A stretch of DNA of 64,000 nucleotides from Takakia lepidozioides. Lineage: Eukaryota; Streptophyta; Takakiopsida; Takakiales; Takakiaceae. Location of the stretch: NCBI GenBank assembly GCA_030704615.1, contig CM060732.1, positions 13,020,001 through 13,084,000 of the forward strand, written 5' to 3'. A model generated the notes under the pieces. That model did no database searches, had not been told where the DNA came from, and saw nothing but the letters and a program-made list of their open reading frames with translations. Both the position numbers and the translations under genes were made by a program. Of the stretch, positions 23,993-34,678 are shown piece by piece. The stretch's first letter is position 1. Each line of letters opens with the position of its first letter.

Positions 23993-24734
23993 TGTCCTAG
24001 CTTGGAGGTGGGGAAATGAGAAAAGCCCTGCATGGAACAGGCACTTCACAAATGGAGACAAGAGATGGCAGCAATTGAAGACGGAAGAGAGAGGAGAAAT
24101 GCCGGCTTGAGATGGTTGCAGGCTCTTCCAGCAGGAAGCAAACTTAAACTAGAGATAAAACACCAGATAGGTTGTGAGAGAAATGGAGCCACAACATATC
24201 AATGCGGGCTGGGAGAGAAGGCAAGCAAGAAACCGAGCTGTATGCAATTCAAGAGGAATGGCTGGAGTGAACACTTCCCTCCACTTCACCGTCATAATGA
24301 GAGAAGGCGCATTATGGAACGCAGGAGAGACTATGCGGCGCTTTCAATTTCAGTGCATTAGGCTTTCACGCTGCGCAAGGATGGAGGTTCGCAGACCTTA
24401 GCTGGAGTCGAGAGAAGCTAAAAGGAGTCCATCAGCTGGAAAAGGAAAGGCTGTGCTTGCAGGGGGCCATAGCTGCCAAAGGAGCAGTCTTGGGGAGTTG
24501 TGCCGCAGCCTAAGGAAAGGCGGCCCATCAATGCATAGGGGAGATGGAGCAGCTATGATGAAAGGGGAGAAAACCAAGGGAGGTAGAGAAAGGAGAGAAG
24601 TGGGGGGATGAAGAAAATTTTGTTAGAATATGAGTTGGGAAGGCAGGCCCATAGAGACGTTTCTGTCGTCTTAGGGGATACTGAAAGTTGTGCCTAGCTT
24701 CAGTACATCTTAGCTTAGCCAAGGAGGTGCAAGG

Positions 24735-24870
24735 ATGCCTCGGCGTGAGCCTGGTCACGTGAGCGCAACTGCGCTCACGCCACGTCACCTTGCGCCAATG
24801 CCACGTCACGGGGCTCACTCCACGTCATCACACGTGAAGGCCGCGTCACCACGCGCCCAGAAAGAAGTGG
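24735..24870. promoter_or_regulatory. Dense ACGT-core motif cluster with a perfect hairpin
   Basis: Within about 100 bp there are two CACGTG-type G-box cores, three CCACGTCA strings and related CGTCAC/CGTGAG strings. ACGT cores are the known targets of plant bZIP factors. A perfect 10-bp inverted repeat (CGTGAGCGCA, 2-nt loop) occupies 24758-24779. The cluster lies about 150 bp upstream of the gag-like ORF at 24982 and could be its promoter (an LTR U3 remnant) or an unrelated GC-rich repeat. No TATA box is obvious. Confidence 0.4.
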
Positions 24871-24981
24871 AGTGTATTCCCGCGGATTGGCACCCTTTAC
24901 CGCGGAAACAAGCTGGACGACATAATAAAAGGCATTGAATAAAGGATGGATGAATGTACAATGTAGATGGATGAATGAGGG

Positions 24982-26475
24982 ATGGATAAGAGTAAAATGG
25001 ATGAATGTATAATGGATGTTGAGGTGGAGGGCAAAGCACCACGAAAGCTCACCCAAAGCGAGATGAATGAGCTCAGACTGCAAGTGCAGAACATTGCCAC
25101 AACTACTATAGACAATGTTTATAGTAGGATAGCGGAGCTACAAGAGGATATAGACGGCCTGCAGACTCAGGTAGAGGACCTGACATCAAATATTGACAAG
25201 AGAATCTTTGTATCTGAAGAGCAACTGATGGCTTCTTATTTACAAGCCAAAACTTTGGCTTTTCAGTCTTCTTCGCAGGGGGTGCAGGAGATGCCAATGG
25301 TACAAGAGTCAGTGCCACCAACACCACAACAAGTCATTGTGCCAGTAACTGACCCTGTTGTTACTACAGCCACACCACAGCCACCACATCCTGAGGTATG
25401 GGGGAATGTTGCTTTTAACCCACCTAAAACTCGCTGCACGGGGAGTACAGTCGGGCTATGATTATGCCCTTCAACCAAATTCCCATTGTGTTGGATTTGG
25501 CTTGGAAGGAATTTAGTCCGCCGCAGTTGTTGGCACATTCTACTCTCAAATTCATGCGCATTTGGCTGCCAGTGGCAAACTAGGACTAAAGTCTTCCGAA
25601 CAATCGACCAATTGAGGATCATCACTTTTTGCCGTAGTACTGGCATGAGGCAAGTACCATGTGAAGGAATCTAATTGTCTTCCAAGTTGTACATGGATTC
25701 TTTATACCAAGACCAAGGAGGTTGGGTAGCAAGTAGATTATTGTCATGGGCTGCGGGTTATACTACGCTGCTTGTTTCTGGCACGTTATCACATTGAGCA
25801 GCAGAAGATGCAATCGCGCTTCTGAGTTATTCCAGTGGGGATCATTGGGTCTTACCTTCAGTGCACCTCATATGTACCTAATGAGGCAAAAGTTATGATG
25901 CAAAAGGATTCTCAAATTCGTTCATGGTTTCATGCGGCCTGGAACAATTTGTCAACATAGAAATTTGGCCCTGACGATATTTCTTTAAGGGACATGAGGC
26001 ATGGAAATACTGCACAATTCACAAGTCATTGGTACCCCACTCACCTGGACAGACAAGGAGCTCAGGGTCTTCACCAATTTTGCAATTCAGCGCTTACAAC
26101 AAGTTTTGCAGTTTAAACTTCCAGACATGGTGGGACAACATTGTATGCCCCAGAGAATTCCAGTTAGAGTTCGACCGTTAAAACACCTCAGGGGGGACGA
26201 GGATTCTGATACAACTGTTTCTTCAGCGGACTCTTTTGACATGGCAGAGGACTATGCAATTCAGAAGATGGCAGAGAGAGAAGAAGCGACGGGGGTCTCC
26301 TATGCCTGAAAGATTACCTCGATATCAGCCTCCAGAGGGACTGACATATCCAGTAGTGTTAATCAATCTCCCTCAACCAGTGACAGGACACGGGCTCGCA
26401 CACGGAGTCCTTCACGAGACTCTAACCGTCAGAAGGGTGCTCGCTCACAAAGGGTTACAAATCCCAAACAGTAAA
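24982..26475 (+). pseudogene. Gag-like ORF remnant of an LTR element
   Basis: The first 159 codons are open. They encode an acidic start, then a predicted coiled coil at about residues 38-75 (IAELQEDIDGLQTQVEDL), then a Pro/Thr/Val-rich linker. After a frameshift near 25440 a globular region follows (LAWKEFSPPQLLAHSTLKF, then TWTDKELRVFTNFAIQRLQQ), interrupted by several stops. The last segment, in another frame, is RTRARTRSPSRDSNRQKGAR, a basic RS-rich tail ending at about 26475. A polypurine tract and LTR follow within 20-40 bp, so this is the last gene of an LTR element. No pol is present between it and the LTR. The Gag assignment rests on this context, not on a recognised domain. Confidence 0.45.
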
Positions 26476-26494
26476 CCGTGAGGACACGGCTTTT

Positions 26495-26509
26495 GAGAGG
26501 GGGGAAGGG
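26495..26509 (+). promoter_or_regulatory. Polypurine tract next to LTR
   Basis: GAGAGGGGGGAAGGG lies three bases before a sequence beginning TGTTAGAT. This is the expected layout of the plus-strand primer just upstream of a 3' LTR. Confidence 0.65.
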
Positions 26510-26512
26510 TAA

Positions 26513-27600
26513 TGTTAGATGACTGTCTGGGACTTAGGCACTTTTACGGGATCTGTGTGGGTACCCTTAATTTTACACAGACTGAGCCAACAGGAGCCTT
26601 AGGGGTGACAGCAACAGGCTTTAGGGGGGAGATACACAGCCCTACACAGTCCATCACAGCCCGACACAGCCAACACAGCCCGTCACAGCTTCGCACAGCC
26701 AACACAGCCCGTCACAGTCCGACACAGCGGACACAGTCAGGACACAGCCGTCACGCTCGCACAGTCAATCCACAGCCCGACACAACCCGTCACAGCCGAC
26801 ACAGTTGCACAGCCAGCCACAGATAGACACAGCCCGACACAGCCCAACACAGTCACACAGCCAGTCACAGCCCGTCACAGTTTCACACAGCCAGTCACAG
26901 CTTGACACAGCAATCACGACCATAGGGGGAACGGATTAGCAGACAGGGAACGACTGTGGGGAACAACATCTGCGAATGAAAACATGTTAGTTCACGGATG
27001 ACGGTTTGTGAGGGAAATGGTTAGAAACAACGGGTAGGAAGATAGATAAGCCAGGAGCGAGAGAGGCGGCGAACTGGAAAGGAAAATGATCACTTCTTGG
27101 AATCACTTCGGGAAGGACTTTGGGGGGGGGGGGTCACAACTTGGAAATGAAGTGGAGAGCGCATCTCTGAGCAGGAAGAGGGGGAAGAGAGAGCACGGAG
27201 TAGGAGGAGAACGATCTGTTGATACTTGCTGAATGCAAGAAGTAGAGTTGTAATGTAGAGCAGAATAGAGACACCATGGCTTCAGCCTGATACTTGATAG
27301 ATATTAATCTGATATATACTTCATACTCACACTGTGTAGAGAGACCTGAGTGAAGCGTGGGAATGAATGATGGAACTTGATAGATTTCTAAAGCAAAATG
27401 TACTTAATTGCAGATAGTAAGGTAACTCGCTAACATGAATGCGGGAAGGAGTATAGATAGGGAACACCCCCATGATACAATAGCTGTAGGTCATGATTGA
27501 TTGTTCTGAGCGGGCTGAGTGCTTAGAGATTTCCAACTCTTCTATCTTGGAGTTCCCACCTCGGATAGCGAAGGGATGGGTGAGTAAAAGCCGCGCGACA
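26513..27600 (+). mobile_element. LTR (copy A), 1,088 bp, with CACAGCC minisatellite
   Basis: It starts TGTTAGATG and ends CGCGACA, so it has the TG...CA ends of an LTR. Its last 650 bp align by eye with 43.9-44.64 kb. Shared strings include GATTGTTCTGAGCGGGCTGA and GGGTGAGTAAAAGCCGC. It is preceded by a polypurine tract (3' LTR layout) but also followed by a TTGCC..CTTGGGGAAC string resembling a gypsy primer-binding site (5' LTR layout). It may therefore have served two nested elements or be a recombinant. A G run of about 11 occurs near 27122. Confidence 0.75.
26636..26915 (+). repeat. CACAGCC minisatellite inside LTR A
   Basis: Irregular tandem units of about 10-12 bp with the consensus CACAGCCCG/A (variants CACAGCCAGT, CACAGTCCGA). 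The same motif recurs in LTR B (43.83-44.03 kb) and, as its complement, at 28.0-28.12 kb and 30.5-31.1 kb. Confidence 0.85.
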
Positions 27601-27640
27601 GTTGCCTCCTTGGGGAACTTTTTAATTTTACCCCCCTTAA

Positions 27641-27665
27641 TGGACATTCCCACCTGGAATGTCCA
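27641..27665. repeat. Perfect hairpin, 10-bp arms
   Basis: TGGACATTCC at 27641-27650 pairs with GGAATGTCCA at 27656-27665 across a 5-nt loop. It lies between LTR A and the gypsy integrase tail. Function is unknown. Confidence 0.5.
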
Positions 27666-27738
27666 CTAGGACAGCACATGTGGCAAAAGTCCCCATTTTT
27701 TGTACTCGTAAAGGGTAGTTACCTTTGCCCCGAATGCA

Positions 27739-28700
27739 TTAATGGGCCCACAAATAGTTTTGGTTGATGTACTGGGTAGGTATTTTGACGGCCCAATTTG
27801 TCCTCTTGCATGATGTCACCCACTTTTGCAATATATGCCCCGCGGTGTGCTTCGCCCTAGTGGCCACGTGTCCATTATTAGACACGGCCCCGTCTTCCCC
27901 TGTCCTCGTGGCACATTCTCCGAATCTGACTTCCAAGCTGTCCTTCCACTTGTCGGCCACTTTTCTGACGTTAACCCCCATCCACCTGTCACTGACCCTA
28001 TGGACTGTGCAACCCGTGTGGGCTGTGTGATGCTGTGATGGGCTGTGATAGGCTGTGTGATGCTGTGGTTGGCTATGATAGGCTGTGTGATGTTGTGGTG
28101 GGCTGTGATAATGGTGTGAACATCCGTGTTCTCCGCTCAGGCCATACACATTTGGCTCTACGACAAGTGCTTCATGCTCCGTTGGTATCACCGGTGCAGC
28201 CCATGACTGATTCTGTGTTTCAATATGCAAATCATGCTGCAATGGTTTGTCATGGATACCACTGTATCCCTTCAACTTATTGGCGTTGACTCTTCCCAGC
28301 ATCTCTTTGTTAATGGTTTGTAACATGGCTGTGTTGTTATCATACATCTTCTGTATGATATAAGGTCCTTTCCATGGTGACTTAAGCTTAGAAGCCTTAA
28401 TCTTCTCCTTCTTCTGCAACCACAGAACCAAATCACCCGTCTTAAAAGTTTTCAGTTTACCTTCATCAAATTGATCCTTCCTCTTCATCTGAATTCTGGT
28501 CATGTTATCTGCTGCATCAGCATGTACTTCTTCCACATGGATATAATTCATGTTTCCTGACTTTAATTGAATCCTCCAATTCCATTCTCCTTCCCCATTC
28601 AGTTCTCATGGTAGGAAACAAGAACTCCACTGGAAGTAAAGCTTCCATACCATAAACTAATTGGAATGGTGTATACTTGGTTGTGACTTTATATTGTCAA
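27739..28700 (-). pseudogene. Ty3/gypsy integrase C-terminus
   Basis: On the minus strand, TKYTPFQLVYGMEALLPVEF (about 28690-28630) and then FKTGDLVLWLQKKEKIKASK and KGPYIIQKMYDNNT match the end of the integrase core and the C-terminal domain of plant gypsy elements. The frame continues past the domain into the CACAGC minisatellite, giving a meaningless His-rich tail, so the true end lies near 28250. The upstream part of pol is cut off at about 28694, where a new LTR appears to begin. No reverse transcriptase of this element remains here. Confidence 0.8.
28005..28120 (-). repeat. GGCTGTG minisatellite (complement of CACAGCC)
   Basis: Units such as GATAGGCTGTGTGATGCTGT repeat irregularly. Read on the minus strand it is the same CACAGCC family as in the LTRs at 26.6 and 43.8 kb, here downstream of a minus-strand integrase. 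This suggests it also marks the LTR or 3' UTR of that element. Confidence 0.75.
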
Positions 28701-29724
28701 GTTATTTTACCACTAGTGTGAAACTAGCTAGGAAATAGCTAGCTTTTATATATTGACATTTGGGATTGGCCCAAGTGTCAATCAAGGGGTCAAGGCAGAT
28801 TTAGGCCCTGGAGTGGTTATCTTCACGGCAAGCGCGGGAGGCTCATCTTTCTCGAGTTGAGCCTCACCGCACCTAGCTATGGCGCCGTAGTGTGGATTCC
28901 CCATGGCGTGGGGTGCACATGGCTTGCCTTGTATTTGAGTGATGAGGTTATATATGCATTAGTTTATGCTTCAGATTTGTGAGCTCGTGCTTGTATTCTT
29001 CTTCTTTATCACTCGAGAAAGATCAGCTCGTATCTGTGAGTGCCAGATACGAGTTAGTTGTGGCACTTGTGGTTTTTGCTTGAGAATAAGAGAAACCAGG
29101 TTGTTATGCAAGGAGCACCGTGGAGCTCTTGGTTGTTAGAAGCGGAGGCGATGTGGGTTATGAGGTGGTAAACCTTGGCATTCGATCTTCAGCTTCAGAG
29201 ATGAAAGCACCATACTGCAGGCAATTCCAGAGCACCTTGATGGTTTCAGATTGTGTACATGCATGAGAAAGCACGATTGGGAAGAGGACCAGTCAAGCAG
29301 GTTATAGTGGCTTTGGTGGCAAAGCTGAGAACTGGACTTGGGAATGCGAGCTTTCATTGTGTGAAGGATTGCAAGACCAAGCGAAAGAGCTGATTGGGCT
29401 TGGGGCAAATCAGTGCACTTTGTGGAGTATGTTGAGAGTGGGTTTCAATCTCGAGCTTCAGCATTGAGAGGGCTCTTGTCATGGCAAGAGCAGGGCTGGA
29501 ACAGCAGCTAAGAGGTGCGGCAAGGCCATGGAATGTGCACCTAGGGTTTCAGAGCTTGGAAGAAGAGCTCTTGCACCACAAAAGGAGTGTCTTGTGGCTG
29601 GAAATGTAAGCCTTAGGGTTTCAGGAGCTTGGCAAAGGCTGTGGAGTGCTTAGTCTTGTCTTAGAGAGCATCAAGGAGCCAAGGAGCCAAGATAGGGGGC
29701 TGATACCTCTTGTGTGAACAGGTT

Positions 29725-30120
29725 GCATGTGTGGAGCATGTATTCAGCTCATTGAAGCTTCCATCTTCAAGCTTGGAGGGCAAGCAAGGAAGAGGGAAGG
29801 GCTGACTTCCCTTATGTGAGAGCAATGCATGTGTGGAGCATGTTGAAGGCTTGTACTTTCAGGTTTGGGAGTGCAAGAAAGGAAGGAAGGGGCTGGTTTC
29901 CCTGTAGGGCATGTGTGGAGCATGCTTCAGCCCGCTGAAGCGTTATTTTCAGGTTGGTGGGTGCAAGAAAGAAAGCAAAGGGGCTGATTCTCTGGTGGTG
30001 AGAGTGGGGCATGTGTGGAGCATGCCTTCAGTCCATTGGGCTTTTGTTTTCAAGCTTTAGAGAACTAGAAGAGAAGGTAAGGGGCTGATCTGCTCTTATG
30101 TGACAGTCCGACACTTGTAG
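29725..30120 (+). repeat. Degenerate tandem repeat, about 100-bp unit
   Basis: The string GCATGTGTGGAGCATG starts at 29725, 29827, 29909 and 30009, with a weaker fifth copy near 30112. Each is followed by a TTCA(A/G)G(C/G)TT box, a GGGTGCAAGAAAG-type box and GGGGCTGATTTCC. Spacing is 80-104 bp. Confidence 0.75.
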
Positions 30121-30509
30121 AGCGTGTTCTGAGTTGGGGTTTCAACCTCAAGCCTAGATAGAGCATGGCTCTTGAAGTGGCAGGTGTAGGAGGCTGGAAT
30201 AGGCTCTAAGACAATGCTATGCCAAGGAAACGCTTGAATGAGTGCTCACAAGGGCTGGAAACCAGCAAGGCTTGGTTGTTTGCCATTGAGTTTAGTGGCG
30301 TGTTTGGGGAGTCTAAGTGAGAAAGAAGGCTTGGTTTGTGGCAACCATCTTCCTCATGGCTTAGAGCTACTATTGGTGGTGTGTGGGAGCCAAAAGAGCA
30401 AGAATACCTTGCTGATTTCTTCACAGCCGCCATAGCTCGGTGCAAAGAAGCCTAGAGTCCAAGAGACACAAACCCTAGCTTGGCGTGGCTAAACCCCTTG
30501 GAGAAATGG

Positions 30510-31100
30510 CTAACTGTCATGAGTGGCCTGTGGGGCTGTGATGGGCTGTGACAGCTGTGCCCTGTGGCCTGTGGGGCTATGACGGGCTGTGATGGGCTGT
30601 GACAGGCTGTGCCCTGTGGCCTGTGGGGCTATGTGTGGGCTGTGACAGGCTGTGCCCTGTGGCCTGTGGGGCTGTGGGGCTATGACGGGCTGTGACAGGC
30701 TGTGGCTGTGACAGGCTGTGGCCTGTGGGGCCGGGCTGTGGCCTTTGGGGCTGGACCTGTGTGGGGCTGTGACGGGCTGTGAGGCAGGCTGTGGGGTTGG
30801 GACAGGCCTGTGGCCTGTGGGCTGTGATGGGCTGTGAGGGGCTGTGAGGGCTGTGTGTGGCCTGAGGGGCTGTGATAGGCTGTGTTTGGGGCTGTGACCC
30901 TGTGACCTTTGTAGGGCTGTGACAGGCTGTGCTTGTGGCCTTTGGGGTTGTGATGGGCTGTGACAGGCTGCGGCCTGTGGGGCTGTGACCTTGTGACCTG
31001 TGTAGGGCTGTGACAGGCTGTGGCCTGTGTGGGGCTGTGATGGCTGTGTGGGCCTGTGCTGGTCTGTGGTGGCCTGTGTTGACCTGTGGACGGCCTGTGC
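30510..31100 (+). repeat. Long GGCTGTG/GGCCTGTG minisatellite
   Basis: About 590 bp of irregular units such as GGGCTGTGACAGGCTGTG and GGCCTGTGGGGCTGTG. It keeps a 318-codon minus-strand frame open through 30577-31533, but that translation is only Ser/Pro/His/Thr repeats and is not taken as a gene. Confidence 0.85.
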
Positions 31101-31781
31101 TGACTCGTGGATGCACTGGTGGACTACCTAAGGACTGGTATGGTCTTGAAGGCCGAATTTTGAAGCTCGTGGAGGGCGGTTTGAGGAGTATCTTCGTGAT
31201 ATTCCCATGGTCATGCAAGTGAGGGAAGAGAGGAGAGGAACAGTGTTGGGATGAGGGCATGCTGGGGTTAGGCATTGCTTTAGCTTCTCTTCCTCGTAGT
31301 TTCCACCCTCTCATTAGGCCAAGACCTTTCCGTAGGTGGAGGCAAGAGTCAGTCCGGGTTTGGGCTGGGGTGTCCTTGCAGGAGCAACACCGTGGAGTTG
31401 TTTTTGGTGTGGGGGAGTTGTCGTTCTGATTTCTTGTGTTTGGATCCCCTCCATACCTGCATGCTTGACTGTGCGCCATGCTAGTTTTGTGTGGGCGCTT
31501 GTTTTTATAGGTGATTGGTCCAGATTTGATCACCGGCCAGTCCTACATGCTGTCGATGGTGAGGCTGGGGTGATGACCAGCCAGACCATCATTGTTTCCC
31601 TGTGGTGAGGTTGGAGGTGATGACCAGCCAACCATAGGAGTGCTTGCGGTGGATGCAGGTACAGGTGTAGGCTATGTTAGGAACTTAGTATTCCAAACTA
31701 TAAGCAGCAACAGGTTCTCTACCCGGTTACCTTGTGGAGAGGGGTTTGGGGACATGTTCATGACCGGTTGAGTGTCAACAT

Positions 31782-33135
31782 GGAGGTGCCACTAGTTGCT
31801 GGGGATAGTGCCGGTTCGAGCACTAGCGATACTAGTGGGTACACGAGACGAGGTGTGCGGTTTAGGCCACCTTCACCTCCTGTGTCTTCTACGGAAGGTT
31901 CTGATTCGGATTGTGAATCAGGAGGACTCATACTGGCGGTGCAAGTTGTTTCTTTGCCATTGTTTGTGGGACACAATGGAGGAGATGTATGGAGCTACCA
32001 AGGGGCCACGAAGGTACTCTGGGGCGGTGGGCACCATTGAGTTGGATGATTTTATCCAAGAGTTTGATAGTTGGTGTGATTTGCAGCAAATGCGCAATCC
32101 ACAACTATTTACGCCTTTCATGGCATGGAAGGGGTTGTTTCAGCACCTTGAGGGGCCGCCTATGGATGATTACCATGAGTTCAGGTGGGGGCATGAGGTT
32201 GAGATCAAGGAGTGGAGGATGTACTGGTCACCCGACTATGTCTCCATCACTAGGGGCACTAGAGCCACGAGGGCAGTGGCTACACCTGCCGCTGCACCGG
32301 CAGCTTCAGCAAGTAGCAGTGGGACTAGTGGGACTGGTGGTACAGTAGCTACGATGTCCACCCAAGCCACTACCGCACCAGCACTAGTACCCGTGCCTGC
32401 CTTCAACCCTGTTGTGGAGTTCTTCGAAGAGTTGAGAGGGAACTACCAAGGGGTGAGGACAGAGAAGTTGCGGAGCTTGCAAGAGTTCCAACGGAAGCCG
32501 ACCGAGAGCTTGAGGGAGGCTTTCACTCGCATGAGGCGCTTGATAAATGTAACCCAAGGGTTACGGAAGCTCAGGCAGTCCAATTCTGGTATGGGATATT
32601 GGACAAGGAGCTGAGGAAGGGTGCGGGATGCAACTCTCCTACAAGCGGCCCAACCCACCTTAGCAAATGTGTTTTTGCTGGCAGAGCGGATAGAGCTCAA
32701 CATGGTGGAGGAACGAGTGGTCATGGTGGGATTTGCTAAGGAGACACCACGGGGTAGTGGTGCTCCTAGCCAACCACTACCTCAACGTGCTCAAGGCAAC
32801 AAGGGGGCTCAAGTAAAGCTCAGGGAAGGGCAGAGAGGACCTCAGATGCAGGGGTCTTTCCCTTCATTTGCTGGCCAACAACGGACGGATGTGGTGTGCT
32901 GGACATGTGAGGACCCCATGTCAAGAAGGATTGCCCAGAGGGAGGCAAAGGGCCGGCACATGCACAGCCTGCACAGTTGCACAGTTGCAGTGTGGGCATT
33001 GTGGCAAGCACGGGCATGGAGAGGCCCAGTGTTATGGTTTGCATCCTGAGTTGCGCCCAGGCCAGTTCCAAGGGAAAAATGGTAGTCGGGGGCAAGGTGG
33101 AGCAGCCCAGAGAGGACGAGGTGGCCAGCCATGAG
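31782..33135 (+). pseudogene. Gypsy Gag with two CCHC zinc knuckles
   Basis: Frames at 31796-32614 and 32621-33134 together give a retrotransposon capsid: LDDFIQEFDSW, FTPFMAWKGLFQHLEGPP, then FFEELRGNYQ, QEFQRKPTESLREAFTRMRR and a FWYGILDKELR block after a frame change. A first CX2CX4HX4C knuckle (CWTC..HVKKDC) near 32899-32940 carries a one-base frameshift. A second, intact knuckle (CGHCGKHGHGEAQC) is at 32991-33032. The protein forms virus-like particles and binds element RNA. An N-terminal frame at 31732-32040 (Ser-rich, VNMEVPLVAGDS) may hold the start. At least three frame changes make it a pseudogene. Confidence 0.8.
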
Positions 33136-33197
33136 GTGCAGGCCAAGGGCAAGCTCAACATGGCCAAGGACGCGGAGGTCAGGGTGTTGACCAAGGC

Positions 33198-34660
33198 ATG
33201 GCCAACCAGCTTCAGCAGCTAGAGCAGAGGCTCGCTGCCATGGCTACAGCTCAGGTGGTACCGGCTCTAAGGCCGGATGGTCCACCTCCTGCTCCTGAGG
33301 GAGGAGATATGGGAGGCATGGGATTCATGTGTGGAGCAGCACTACCACTAGTGCAGGTGGAGTCTGCTGCAGCCGTGACTCGAGGAGCAGCACGAGTTCT
33401 GAGCCACGAGGTGCAGAGGTGGAGTTGGATCCACAATGTGGGGAGGCAAGCCGTCAGGCTAGGCTTCCTCAGTCATTCACATTGGCGGAGACAGTGTCGA
33501 CGCCATCCATGGCACCTAGTTCTCACCCGACTGTTACCGAGGCGGAGGTTACTATGCCATTGGGGAGAGCTACACGGTAGCACACCACTACCTAGTGTTG
33601 CCAAGGCTACGGCAGCTAGTGTGCTGCTAGGAACGGCCACATCTGTGTGCCAGGCTCCATTGTTCTCGGCTACCATGATTGCGACGCCAGGGGTAAGACC
33701 AGCTGAGGTGTTCAGGCTGGCAGCTACACTCTGTGAGAGTGGGGAGGTTACTTCATCTTCTGCGGAGATAGTGGGAGGTGTAGTGCCGGAGGGATCCTCG
33801 GATTTGAGGGTCAAGACTGCCACGGCGGCGCCATGGCAAGCTGCAGCTGCCAGGTTGATGGAGCTGCCAGCTAGGCTAGCCATTGAGCGCGCCATGGTGA
33901 CACCTGGAGTTGTCATGTTAGATAACCAGGATGGCATTTTCTGTTTGAGTGGACCGGTAGGCAAGAGGTACCGGCCACTGCGGGTCTTGTTGGACTCGGG
34001 AGCTCAGCCATTGATGCTGGGCAGAGCTGCTATTGCAGGCTTGGGCCTCACGGAGGCGGATATGGAGCATTGTCCTTTCCAGATACAGACGTCTCTGGGA
34101 GGATCGGAGCAGGCTCGGGGCATGACACGGCGTGAGTTGGCTATCAGACTACGGCCGGATCACCCTACAAATGGCTCAATGATGCGAGCCAAGGCCATTG
34201 TGACAGACGCGGTCTCATACGATGTCCTGGTTGGTGGGGCAGTGTTGTACCCCATGGGCTTCACCCTGGATTTTTGGGAGGAGTCAGCTTCCTATAGGCC
34301 TGCATGGCAGTCAAGGGAGGGCTGGCGTGTGCAGCTCCCTGTGACGTTCATAGGAGGAGTTGCGGTTGCCCAGCGAGGCAAGATGCCGACACTAGCAACA
34401 TTCACAGCGGCAGTGAGTTGGCCTAGAGAGTTGCTTGAGGGCAACGCTCATTCAGAGGATGTGCCACCTCCGGGAGAGCAGGATGACATGTATGGTATGG
34501 CAGAGTTGCCTACCATGGTTGCTCAGACTCCATTGTGGGGCACGAGCAAGGATTTGCAGTGGGATGCTGATCGACGGTGCAACAAGCCTGGGTGGAGGCT
34601 TTTGCACCGTCAGGAGAGGAGGAGAGTGCGGGGATTGCACCAGGACCACCTCAGTTGTCT
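33198..34660 (+). pseudogene. Gypsy aspartic protease region
   Basis: A frame open from 33198 to 35210 begins with a coiled MANQLQQLEQRLAAM segment and a long Ala/Pro/Ser-rich linker. The retropepsin core follows: RPLRVLLDSGAQPLMLG with the catalytic DSG at 33993-34001, then KAIVTDAVSYDVLVGG, the usual second half. It would cleave the Gag-Pol precursor. It lies directly upstream of, and possibly fused to, the methyltransferase domain, though the long frame itself runs out of the methyltransferase frame near 34560. Parts of the linker (33300-33600) look frame-shifted. Confidence 0.75.
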
Positions 34661-34678
34661 CCATTGGACACCACACCT

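Larger units (their letters stand above)
19745..24500 (-). mobile_element. L1-type LINE (non-LTR retrotransposon), internally deleted
   Basis: The element reads on the minus strand. A 20-base poly(T) at 19745-19764 is its poly(A) tail. From there upstream come a zinc-finger region (20.4-20.9 kb), a reverse transcriptase (21.4-23.5 kb) and an ORF1 with a DUF4283-like domain (23.4-24.0 kb). The endonuclease that should begin ORF2 is missing, because ORF1 sense runs almost directly into the segment before the reverse transcriptase near 23.33-23.47 kb. The 5' end is not defined; 24.0-24.5 kb is taken as 5' UTR. A target duplication could not be found by eye. Confidence 0.8.
28694..31780 (+). mobile_element. 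Presumed 5' LTR and leader of the methyltransferase gypsy element
   Basis: This 3-kb stretch starts with TGTCAAGTTATTTTACC exactly where the previous integrase is interrupted, and ends where gag begins. It has no pol genes. It contains a TATA-like TTATATATGC near 28950, a degenerate tandem repeat of about 100 bp (29725-30120) and a long GGCTGTG minisatellite (about 30510-31100). A plus-strand LTR followed by an untranslated leader fits best. The LTR/leader boundary, primer site and a matching 3' LTR were not found. Confidence 0.45.

Noticed and set aside
24775-25083. Minus-strand frame with repeated HP/FIHP strings
   Set aside because: Arises from ATGGATGAATG-type simple repeats on the plus strand.
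27739-28250. His/Tyr-rich C-terminal extension of the gypsy integrase frame
   Set aside because: It comes from the frame running on through the CACAGC minisatellite; integrase similarity ends before it.
30577-31533. A 318-codon minus-strand open frame
   Set aside because: Most of it is the GGCTGTG minisatellite translated as Ser/Pro/His/Thr repeats; there is no domain or complexity outside the repeat.
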